A DNA stretch of 59,845 nt from Alicyclobacillus sp. (GTDB taxonomy: Bacteria; Bacillota; Bacilli; Alicyclobacillales; Alicyclobacillaceae): NCBI GenBank assembly GCA_023511725.1, contig JAIMAY010000013.1, positions 1-59,845 on the forward strand. Reading direction: 5' to 3'. A model generated the notes under the pieces. It was not told where the DNA came from. It made no database searches and saw nothing but the letters and a program-made list of their open reading frames with translations. Shown here in pieces: positions 27,594 to 35,271 of the stretch; the first letter of the stretch is position 1; every line of letters begins with the position of its first letter. The position numbers and the translations under genes are program-made.

Positions 27594-27655
27594 CGTCCAT
27601 CACCCCTTTGCGTCTATAAGAATGGGGCACGGACCTGAATCCTTCTTGATGAGAA

Positions 27656-27673
27656 GCTGAAAGTTTGCTGAAA
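27656..27673 (-). promoter_or_regulatory. Candidate response-regulator site: 11-bp direct repeat
   Basis: On the plus strand GCTGAAA occurs at 27656-27662 and again at 27667-27673, exactly 11 bp apart. OmpR/PhoB-type regulators typically bind paired repeats at that spacing. It lies 63-80 bp upstream of the htrA start, suitable for autoregulation. Confidence 0.35.
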
Positions 27674-27674
27674 A

Positions 27675-27698
27675 TGCGCCGGTGGGTGCCGGCGCATG
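27675..27698 (-). terminator. Rho-independent terminator after the aldo/keto reductase
   Basis: ATGCGCCGG pairs with CCGGCGCAT around a 6-base loop and is followed on the minus strand by TTTTC. It lies 15 bases after the reductase stop. Confidence 0.85.
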
Positions 27699-27712
27699 CT
27701 TGACGCCCTGTT

Positions 27713-28543
27713 TCAGTCAAAGAAATGGTCTGGGTCCGGGCCGCACCGTTCGTTGCGGTTAAGGCCGCTGATCCTGGCCATCTCTTCCTCCGTGAGTTCA
27801 AAATCGAAGATGTCCGCATTGGCGCGGATGCGGTCCGCGTGCACCGACTTCGGGATGGTCACCACGCCACCCTGCACATCCCAGCGCAGCACCACCTGCG
27901 CCGGAGTCTTGCGGTACTTCTGCGCAATCTCGGTGATCACCGGGTCCGTCAGCACCCGCCCGCGCATCAGCGGCGCCCACGCCTCCAGCTGGATGCGGTG
28001 CTGCTCGCAGTATACCTTCAACGCCGCCTGCGTCAGGTAGGGGTGATACTCCACCTGGTTTACCATGGGTGCGATGTCGCACACCGCAAGCAGCTGCTCC
28101 AAATGATGCACGTGAAAGTTGCTGACACCGATGGCGCGGACGTAACCGTCTCGGTACAGCTTCTCCAGCGCACGCCAGGTCTCCGCGAACTTTCCGGGCA
28201 CCGGCCAGTGGATCAGATACAGATCCACCACATCCAAGCTGAGGCGCTTACGGCTCGCCTCAAACGCGCGCAGCGCTTGGTCATACCCATGGTCCGTGTT
28301 CCACACCTTGGTCGTGACAAACACCTGCTCTCGGGGGATCCCCGACTCGCGGATGGCGCGGCCGACATCCTCCTCATTTTGATAGAACGCGGCGGTGTCG
28401 ATGCTGCGGTAACCGTGCTCCAGCGCTGCGCGCACGGCCTCGTAAACCTCTTCGCCTGGCTGAGCCTTGTACACGCCGAGCCCAAACCACGGCATCTCGA
28501 CCCCGTTTGCCAGCCGAACCCTCGATTGCAGGGTGAGCGTCAT
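27713..28543 (-). CDS. Aldo/keto reductase
   Basis: NADPH-dependent oxidoreductase of 276 residues, TIM-barrel fold, cytosolic. Motifs: MPWFGLGVYKA, the Asp and Tyr of the active site in GYRSIDTAAFYQNEEDVG, Lys in VTTKVWNTDHG, His in YLIHWPVPG, GVSNFHVHHLEQL, and the cofactor end IPKSVHADRIRANADIF. It matches the B. subtilis YvgN/YtbE type, which reduces methylglyoxal and other aldehydes. ATG 28543 has AAGGAGG 9 bases upstream. Only 5 bases separate it from the permease gene upstream, and a terminator follows. Confidence 0.93.
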   Translation of the reverse strand: MTLTLQSRVRLANGVEMPWFGLGVYKAQPGEEVYEAVRAALEHGYRSIDTAAFYQNEEDVGRAIRESGIPREQVFVTTKVWNTDHGYDQALRAFEASRKRLSLDVVDLYLIHWPVPGKFAETWRALEKLYRDGYVRAIGVSNFHVHHLEQLLAVCDIAPMVNQVEYHPYLTQAALKVYCEQHRIQLEAWAPLMRGRVLTDPVITEIAQKYRKTPAQVVLRWDVQGGVVTIPKSVHADRIRANADIFDFELTEEEMARISGLNRNERCGPDPDHFFD

Positions 28544-28548
28544 ACACG

Positions 28549-29880
28549 TCAACCTCCTTGCACCTGGACCGCCCGCGGGCGGCGAAAGATGAGGTGTTCC
28601 AAAACCAGGCACACCATCAGACCGACGAGCAGCCCGTTGGCGAGGATGTTTCGCAGCCAAGCGGGCAGTCCTTCAAAGGCTGCCGGTGGCATGAACATCA
28701 GGCCAATCCCTATCATCAACGATAATCCTATCACCAGTAGGTTGCGAGGTGTCGGCCGCTCACCCATCAGGTCCCGGATACCGAACCCCATCATCTGCGA
28801 GAACGGCACGAACAGCGAAGCGTAAGCCACCTCCTGCGGGAGGTGGGCAAACAGCCTCCCCACCGGGGGCAACAGACCAATGACGAGCGTCACCGCCGCG
28901 CCGATGAGGAAGGGCAGCCGGCGGCGAATCCCCGTCGTGCCGATGAATCCCCCTGACACGGAGAGGGGAACCACACCGACTACCGAAAACAGCGAGGATA
29001 GGATGAGCCCGATGCCGTTTCCGAATATACCACGCCGGTAGGTCGCGGGCGTGATCTCGCGATTCAGCGCAATGCCGCCGACAATCAGGCTGGCTATTAC
29101 GTTGCTGATCAGAATCAGCGCGGTCAACACGGACGTGATGACAATCCCCGTGTCCCACACCGGAGTCCCCCACACAAACGGCTGCGGCAAGGCGAACCAG
29201 CCTTCGGGTGCGCTACCGGGATGGGACGGCGTACTGGCACTCCCGGCGGTCACACCGAGCAACGCGGCCCCCGCCCAGCCTGCGGCAATTCCGAACAGCG
29301 GCCCAAGGCTACGCCAGACACCCGGGGCCTTCAGCGACACCACAAGGACCACCAGCACGACCACGAACGACACGAGGATGACTCGCCCATCCAGGTGCCC
29401 GGTCCGCGAAATCCCAAGCATGCTATGAAAGAAGGAGCCCGACATCTGCGCCACCAGCAACACCAGATACACGCCCGTGACGATGGGCGTAAACATTCGC
29501 CGGATGTGCACGACCCACGGCATAAGACCGATGACGGCGATGAGCACGCCCGCCACCAGCATGCCGAGTTCCAACTGCCGCAGCAACAGCGCGTGCCCGG
29601 TTGCGGGCGTGATGGTGGCGAGCAGGATGAACAGCGCCCACCACATACCCGCCGCACCTTCGGCAATGGGCAGCCGGTGGCCGACGAATCCCTGGACGAG
29701 CGACGCCAATCCGGTCACCACGAGCATGTGCTGCATGAACACCGACATCTCGGCTGCCGACATCCTGAATGCGGCGCCCACGACCACCGGAACGACAATC
29801 ACGTTCGTCAGCAGGAACACAGCCCACTGCGAACTCTCCAAGGCAGTCACGAGAGCGCCGGACCTCTCCGCCTGTGCCAA
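28549..29880 (-). CDS. NCS2 family (xanthine/uracil-type) permease
   Basis: Membrane protein of 443 residues with about 12-14 TM segments. Family-like features: FLLTNVIVVPVVVGAAF in TM1, GLASLVQGFVGHRLPIAEG in TM3, GNGIGLILSSLFSVVG and SVSGGFIGTTGIRRRLPF. Nucleobase carriers of this family are proton or sodium symporters; this member is divergent and its cargo is uncertain. Start TTG 29880 follows GGAGAGGGGAGA. It is the second gene of an operon (17 bases after the dehydrogenase, 5 before the reductase). Confidence 0.82.
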   Translation of the reverse strand: MAQAERSGALVTALESSQWAVFLLTNVIVVPVVVGAAFRMSAAEMSVFMQHMLVVTGLASLVQGFVGHRLPIAEGAAGMWWALFILLATITPATGHALLLRQLELGMLVAGVLIAVIGLMPWVVHIRRMFTPIVTGVYLVLLVAQMSGSFFHSMLGISRTGHLDGRVILVSFVVVLVVLVVSLKAPGVWRSLGPLFGIAAGWAGAALLGVTAGSASTPSHPGSAPEGWFALPQPFVWGTPVWDTGIVITSVLTALILISNVIASLIVGGIALNREITPATYRRGIFGNGIGLILSSLFSVVGVVPLSVSGGFIGTTGIRRRLPFLIGAAVTLVIGLLPPVGRLFAHLPQEVAYASLFVPFSQMMGFGIRDLMGERPTPRNLLVIGLSLMIGIGLMFMPPAAFEGLPAWLRNILANGLLVGLMVCLVLEHLIFRRPRAVQVQGG

Positions 29881-29897
29881 CCGGTCTCCCCTCTCCT

Positions 29898-30830
29898 TTA
29901 CCCAGCATTCACCCCGGCCGCCTGGCGGAGGCTGCGCGCCACCGCCGCCATGTCATCATCCGCAAGGCCATGCGCCTGTGCTTCGAGGTACGCCGCGTGT
30001 GCAGCCAAAGTGGCCGGTGCCGGCACGGATTGCTGCGCATACCACGTCGCAGCCAACCGCAGGTCCTTCGTCATGTGCTTTAAGGCGAACGAAGCCGGGA
30101 ATTCATCGGCGAGCCACATCCCGCGCTTGCCGGCCAACAACAGGGACCACATCCCCGTCTCGGCCAGCACATCGAGGAAAGCCGCACGCCCCAGGCCCGA
30201 CTTATCCGCGGCGGCCATGCACTCACCCGCGGCCTCGACCACCAGCCCGAGGTACGCATTGACGAGCAGTTTCATCGCCGCACCGCTGCCGACCGGACCC
30301 AGGTGGTAGAGCTTGCGGCCGATCGCGGCCAGCACCGGTGTGACCTCGCGCAAGGCGGCTTCGGAACCGCCCGCCACAATCACCAGTTGCCCCGCCTGCG
30401 CCGGCTGGACGGATCCCAGCACAGGCGCATCCACGAACTCCACCTGCCGGTCGGCCAGCTCGAGGGCCAGCTGCTTCGTCTCGTCCACCCCAATGGTGCT
30501 GTGATTCACCACGATGGTCCCCGGCGCCAGCCCTTCCACTGCGCCGAAGCTGCCAAACAGCAACTCGCGAACAGCCGGGCCATCCGACACCATGAGGTGC
30601 ACAGACTTCGCGCCTTCCACCGCCCCCGCCGGCGTCTGCGCACGGCGTGCCGGCCCCAGGTCCGCGTCGCGGGCGGATCGATTGTACACAGTCACTTCGA
30701 ATCCCCGCCGGATGACGTTCTGCACCATCGGCGTACCCATCGCGCCAAGACCCAGCCAGGCGACGCGCCCGCCGTAACGCGCGGGCGACGTCTCCTCGGC
30801 GGGCAGCGCGGCCAAATCGAGGTCCCGCAT
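29898..30830 (-). CDS. 3-hydroxyisobutyrate dehydrogenase-family NAD(P)-dependent oxidoreductase
   Basis: Beta-hydroxyacid dehydrogenase of 310 residues. The Rossmann signature is VAWLGLGAMGTPMVQNVIRRG (in part) near residue 23. Then NHSTIGVDETKQLA, the substrate loop DAPVLGSVQPAQAGQL, and the catalytic Lys region GSGAAMKLLVNAYLG. It would oxidise or reduce small 3-hydroxy acids such as 3-hydroxyisobutyrate or tartronate semialdehyde. ATG 30830 has GGAGG 9 bases upstream. First of a three-gene operon with a nucleobase-type permease and an aldo/keto reductase. The 187 bp upstream to the kinase remnant hold only a weak -10-like TACACT on the minus strand. Confidence 0.9.
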   Translation of the reverse strand: MRDLDLAALPAEETSPARYGGRVAWLGLGAMGTPMVQNVIRRGFEVTVYNRSARDADLGPARRAQTPAGAVEGAKSVHLMVSDGPAVRELLFGSFGAVEGLAPGTIVVNHSTIGVDETKQLALELADRQVEFVDAPVLGSVQPAQAGQLVIVAGGSEAALREVTPVLAAIGRKLYHLGPVGSGAAMKLLVNAYLGLVVEAAGECMAAADKSGLGRAAFLDVLAETGMWSLLLAGKRGMWLADEFPASFALKHMTKDLRLAATWYAQQSVPAPATLAAHAAYLEAQAHGLADDDMAAVARSLRQAAGVNAG

Positions 30831-31017
30831 GCGCTCCAGCCTCCTCCGATGCGGTTTTAACACCATCGGCAGTGTAGCACATGGGTGTGGCTGCCTGGAA
30901 ACGGCGGGGAGATCACGGTGGTTATCCGAATCCCGACGGGTGGTCTTCAGCACTGGTGAACAACGGCGGACACGTGGGAGAACGGATCGACAGCCGTACA
31001 CCCCGAACCGGCTTGAG

Positions 31018-32176
31018 TCACCCTGCAGCATGGCCATCGCGTGGAATCCGTACCATCACGGTGGTCCCCTCTCCCAGCCGGCTGCTGGCGTGCACTTCCC
31101 CCCCGTGCATCTCCACAATTTGTCCTCACAATCGAGAGCCCCAGGCCACTCCCGGGTCTTTCGCCACGCGACTTGTCCGCCTTGTAGAACCGGTCGAAGA
31201 TATGAGGCAGATCATCAGGTCCGATGCCGATGCCCGTGTCGCTGATTGAAACCTCAATCCAATCGCCTTGCGGCTCCAACTTCACGGTGATGCGACCGCA
31301 GGGGTCCGTAAACTTGATCGCGTTGCTGATAAGGTTCATCCAGACCTGCCGAAGCAACTCCTTGTCTGCGGTTACGTCCATCGCAGGCAGTGAGACGACG
31401 ATATCCAACGCCTTTTCCAACCACAGGGGCTCACACGCGAGCATCACTTCTCGAAGTTGCCGGTCCAACCGATACCTTTCTTTTACGAACGGGTGCTGTC
31501 CCGATTCCAGGGACGTCAATTTCAGCAGATTATCGCTCAGTCGAGACAGGCGACGGCTCTCCAGTTCAATCACGTCGAGATAGTGTTGACGCTCCTCCGG
31601 CTGCAGGTTGTCCGACTTCAGTGCTCTCACAAATCCGAGGATGGATGTGAGCGGCGTTTGTATTTCGTGCGATACGTTGGCGATAAACTCTTGCCGCATG
31701 TACTCGATTTGCTCCAGTCCCTTGGCCATGTCTTCCACGGTGGTGACCAGTTGGTACCAGGGGTGTCGTGGGTCTACAGACCCACCGCCTACCTCCACCC
31801 GGGCCTTGAAATTACCGCGGCCAATTTCCGTCAACGTCCGAAGCAACGCATCCCACCACAGACGGTGTCCATCGAGTCGCCCCCCTACATCCATCGCATG
31901 CAATGCGGCACCTGTTAAAGCTGTCAGAAAGAGTGCGCTGGCGGCGCTGAGCATAAAGCGCACGTAGCCCCCGAGCGGCCAGTGCCACACCCGAACCGGA
32001 AGCTCCACCAACCAGTAGGCTACGGTGAAAATGATGAACGCTCCACCGAACGCTACGCTGGCGTGTTGTATCGCTCGGCCCACACGCTTGCCGTGGGCGC
32101 GCTGTTTGGTAGCATTCGCCGTCGCGGGTGGCGTGATGGCTCCTTCTTGGTGAGGTCGCGAAGAAGACTGGCTCAT
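31018..32176 (-). pseudogene. PhoR-like sensor histidine kinase with a frameshift in the ATPase domain
   Basis: The kinase would be about 385 residues: N-terminal basic tail, TM1 (VAFGGAFIIFTVAYWLV), TM2 (FMLSAASALFLTALTGA), a HAMP-like linker, H-box FIANVSHEIQTPLTSI, N-box NLISNAIKFTD, G1 SDTGIGIGPDDLP, G2 GSGLGLSIVR. After SIVR (about 31125-31130) the frame carries one extra base. The expected continuation, IVEMHGGEVHASSRLGEGTT, is in another frame and stops at 31018, while the unshifted frame runs to 30947 as non-family sequence. The GTG/ATG start region overlaps the regulator stop by 4 bases. The loss falls after the ATP lid, so partial activity cannot be excluded. Confidence 0.82.
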
Positions 32177-32847
32177 GCTTCCACTTCCAATCTGTAACCC
32201 AAGCCTCGGACTGTGCGGATGCGAAACGGGTATTCTTCCTCCGGGAAGCGTTCACGCAAACGCTTGATGTGCACGTCCACCGTGCGCTCATCCCCCGCAT
32301 AGTCGATGCCCCAGATCTGTTCAATCAATTGGTCCCGTGACAGCGTTCTGCCCGGTGAACAGGCCAGGGTGAAGAGGAGCTGAAACTCTTTGGGGGGAAT
32401 GGCCATCCGCCTGCCCTTCCGTTCCACCTCGTACGTTTCACTGTTCAAGCGCACACCGGCCACATCAAGCACATGGTCCACCAGGATCTTGTAACGCCGC
32501 AAGAGGGCGTGGACACGCGCCAACAATTCCTCCGCCTCAAACGGCTTGACGAGATAATCATCAGCCCCAAGATTCAAGCCACGCACTTTTTGCGGTGTCT
32601 CTCCCAGGGCGGTCAGCATCAAGATAGGGATGTCGGTATACCGGCGCAACTCTTCGCACACACGCCACCCGTCCCAACCTGGCATCAGGATGTCCAGGAT
32701 AATGAGATCAGGCTGGTGCTCCTCCCACATGGTAAACGCTGTCCTACCGTCCGCGGCCTCCAGCACAGTGAAGCCGTCACGTTCCAAGGTGATGCGCACC
32801 CATTCACGGATATGCTCGTCATCATCCGCCACCAGAATGACAGCCAT
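32173..32847 (-). CDS. OmpR/PhoB-family response regulator
   Basis: Regulator of 224 residues: receiver with VADDDEHIREW, phospho-accepting Asp in LIILDILMPGWDG, MLTALGE, Lys in YLVKPFEAEEL; winged helix from about residue 130 (PPKEFQLLFTLACSPGRTLS) to VRGLGYRLEVEA. It pairs with the frameshifted kinase by a 4-base overlap. It is divergent from a DrrAB-type exporter with a symmetric operator candidate between, so it probably controls both. Confidence 0.94.
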   Translation of the reverse strand: MAVILVADDDEHIREWVRITLERDGFTVLEAADGRTAFTMWEEHQPDLIILDILMPGWDGWRVCEELRRYTDIPILMLTALGETPQKVRGLNLGADDYLVKPFEAEELLARVHALLRRYKILVDHVLDVAGVRLNSETYEVERKGRRMAIPPKEFQLLFTLACSPGRTLSRDQLIEQIWGIDYAGDERTVDVHIKRLRERFPEEEYPFRIRTVRGLGYRLEVEA

Positions 32848-32913
32848 GACCGCTTCCCTTGCCTCCTTTCGCGGTCCGCTTCAGCCACATTGTCCGCATT
32901 CTACCACGCGAAT

Positions 32914-32953
32914 GTGAACGCCGTATGAACCGTTCTGTTCATGTTCCGTTCAC
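32914..32953. promoter_or_regulatory. Nested inverted and direct repeats: candidate operator of the response regulator
   Basis: GTGAACG (32914-32920) and CGTTCAC (32947-32953) are perfect inverted arms. Inside them ATGAAC and GTTCAT form a second dyad on the same centre. In addition, GTTC occurs at 32932, 32937, 32943 and 32948, giving an 11-bp direct repeat GTTCTGTTCAT / GTTCCGTTCAC, the usual spacing for OmpR-family dimers. TAAAGT at 32963-32968 could be the -10 for the ABC operon. Confidence 0.6.
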
Positions 32954-33003
32954 AAACACAGGGTAAAGTGGGGGCCGGATTGCACAGAGAGGAGTGGGAC
33001 AAC

Positions 33004-34022
33004 GTGCCAAGGTTACCGCTTGACGCTACGGGATGGCCTTCGAGGGAGGCCCACGAGGCCATCCGGGCCACCGGCTTACGGAAAGTCTTTGGCAGCCAAC
33101 GTGCCGTCGATGGGGTGGATCTGTTCGTCCCCACGGGCACGGTGTACGGCCTACTGGGCCCGAACGGCGCAGGCAAGACGACCATCGTTCGCATGTTGTC
33201 CACGTTGTTGCGACCTGACGGCGGATCAGCTCGCATCTTTGGCTATGACGTGGTCAGACAGGCCCAGGAGGTACGCCGATGGATCAGTCTGACGGGGCAG
33301 TATGCTGCTTTGGATGAGTCGCTGACGGCGGAAGAGAACCTGATCATCTTTGCCAAACTTCTGGGTCTGCGCCACAGTCAGGCAAAGCGGAAGGCCATGA
33401 GCATGCTGGAGGAGTTTGGCCTGACGGAGGCGGCAAAGCGACCAGTCAGGCGACTGTCCGGCGGCATGCGCAGGCGATTGGATCTAGCGGCGAGCTTGCT
33501 CGGACAGCCCCGCCTCATCTTTTTGGATGAGCCGACCACAGGCTTGGACCCTCGGACGCGCGCGCAGGTCTGGAATACCATTCGGCGGCTTGTCAGCGAG
33601 GGTACCACGAGTTGCTGACCACGCAGTATCTGGACGAGGCCGACCAACTTGCGGATACCATCGGCGTCATGGACCGAGGAAAGCTCATCGCGCAGGGGAC
33701 CTCGGATGAGTTGAAGCAGTCCGTGGGCGGATCCTCTCTCCACCTGACTGTGCAACCGGCGGAAAGGATGCATGAGGTCCGCGAGGTCATCGAACGCGTG
33801 CTGGGCAGCCAGACGTCGTTGTCCCCGGAACAAGGCGAGATTCGAACCTCCCTGCGCGACATCAGTCGCGTCCCAGACGTGCTGATCATCCTCAGGGAAC
33901 ATGGAATTCGGGTGATGGAGATGAGCGTGAAACAACCCACACTGGATGAGGTGTTCATGGCACTCACCAGCCTCCGGACAAGCGGACAAAGTGAGGGGGA
34001 AACGAACCATGAGCAGCACTGA
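33004..34022 (+). pseudogene. ABC exporter ATPase (DrrA-like), frameshifted before the H/Q-loop
   Basis: The first frame has Walker A GPNGAGKTT, Q-loop TGQYAALDESLTAEENL, signature RRLSGGMRRRLD and Walker B LIFLDEPTTGLDP, then stops at 33618 after VSEGTTSC. The remainder, LLTTQYLDEADQLADTIGVM through a DrrA-type C-terminal domain, is in another frame ending at 34022. One missing base near 33610 explains both. GTG 33004 has GGAG 9 bases upstream. A repaired product would be about 339 residues, normal for DrrA. Downstream translation could restart but would lack the ATP site, so the exporter is broken if the lesion is real. Confidence 0.82.
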
Positions 34023-34818
34023 ACGCGCTGTCCAGCCGCGACTGCCAAACCGCGTCTCGTTCACCGTCGGCCTTCACCAGTCCTTGGCCATGGCGTACAG
34101 GGGATTACTGAAGCTACGCCGGACGCCTGAACAGTTCTTCGACGTGACCCTTCAGCCCATCATCTTCACGCTGATGTTCACCTACATCTTTGGCGGGGCT
34201 GTGTCGGGCAGCGTCAAGGCATACCTGCCCATCGTCATCCCGGGCATCCTCGCGCAAACGGTGATCACCGCTTCCGTGGTCACGGGCGTCCAGCTGCGAG
34301 ATGACATGGACAAAGGTGTGTTTGACAGGTTCAAGTCGCTGCCCATTGCTCGCATCGCCCCTTTGGCCGGCGCGCTGCTTGCCGACACGGTACGTTATCT
34401 GGTCGCCACGGTCATCACCCTGGGTTGCGGTTGCCTGTTGGGGTATCGACCCGGTGGAGGTATCGGTGGTGTTATTGGTGCCGGATTGCTGCTCTTGGCC
34501 TGCGCGTTTTGCGTCAGCTGGATCTTTGCCTTTCTTGGCGTGATAGCCCGCAATGCCGCTAGCGTGCAGGGCATCTCGATGATCATTCTGTTTCCGCTCA
34601 CCTTCTTGTCGAACGCGTTCGTTCCCGTGCACACGCTGCCCCAGCTCCTTCAGGACTTCGTGCAGGTCAACCCGGTGTCGCACGTCATAAGCGCTGTCCG
34701 CGACCTCTTGAACCATGGCAGCGTGGGTCAGGAATTCGTGCTGTCAGTGCTCGGAGCCGCCGTGATAGCCGTGGTGTTCGCGCCGCTGGCGGTGTTCACC
34801 TACATGCGGCGAGTGTAG
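34009..34818 (+). CDS. ABC-2 type exporter permease (DrrB-like)
   Basis: Membrane subunit of 269 residues with six TM segments. N-terminal helix (RGLLKLRRTPEQFFDVTLQP), then IIFTLMFTYIFGGAVSG, the conserved loop IPGILAQTVITASVVTGV, and late FLSNAFVPVHTLP typical of DrrB-like permeases, followed by VNPVSHVISAVRDL. The family exports lipophilic drugs or lipids. ATG 34009 lies inside the ATPase end (14-base overlap), so it depends on the ATPase frame for translation. The gene is intact even though its ATPase is frameshifted. Confidence 0.9.
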   Translation: MSSTERAVQPRLPNRVSFTVGLHQSLAMAYRGLLKLRRTPEQFFDVTLQPIIFTLMFTYIFGGAVSGSVKAYLPIVIPGILAQTVITASVVTGVQLRDDMDKGVFDRFKSLPIARIAPLAGALLADTVRYLVATVITLGCGCLLGYRPGGGIGGVIGAGLLLLACAFCVSWIFAFLGVIARNAASVQGISMIILFPLTFLSNAFVPVHTLPQLLQDFVQVNPVSHVISAVRDLLNHGSVGQEFVLSVLGAAVIAVVFAPLAVFTYMRRV

Positions 34819-34911
34819 CGCGGTGCAGGAATACCCACGGCGCCCCTGATGCACGCTAGCGACTGATTGCGCCTTCGGCGCAGCAGGTACGTCCTGGGAG
34901 GGATAACCACG

Positions 34912-35244
34912 GTGGACAATCGCCACGTGTTGGAACAGACGTTGCAGAGCTACGAATTGGCCAACGAAGCCCTGATCAAGGTCTGGAATGATCTCAGCGA
35001 CGATGAGATCCGCATGATCCTGGCGAAACAGCAGAACCGTTTGGAACAGATTGCGCAGCGGATGTACCACGAGGAGAAAGAGGAGGAGCGCTCGGAGGTG
35101 TTCACCAACACCTTCATGAACTTCGAGCGCGCGAACCGTTACCTGTACGACAACTGGGATCACATCCCGTTTGGTGAACGGCTCAATCTGCTGCAGAAAC
35201 AGTGGAACCGGCTTGAGGAGTTGCGCAAGCGGCTCGTACACTGA
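34912..35244 (+). CDS. Helical hypothetical protein, 110 residues
   Basis: The protein is charged and almost entirely helical, with two similar-looking halves (LQSYELANEALIKVWNDLSD and FMNFERANRYLYDNWDHIPF), which suggests an internal repeat of a YELAN...W-D/N helix-turn-helix unit. I do not recognise the family. GTG 34912 has GGGAGGGATA upstream. It stands 28 bp before the aspartate decarboxylase on the same strand and may share its message. Confidence 0.75.
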   Translation: MDNRHVLEQTLQSYELANEALIKVWNDLSDDEIRMILAKQQNRLEQIAQRMYHEEKEEERSEVFTNTFMNFERANRYLYDNWDHIPFGERLNLLQKQWNRLEELRKRLVH

Positions 35245-35271
35245 GGCCCGCGCCGGGAGGTGACCTGAGGC

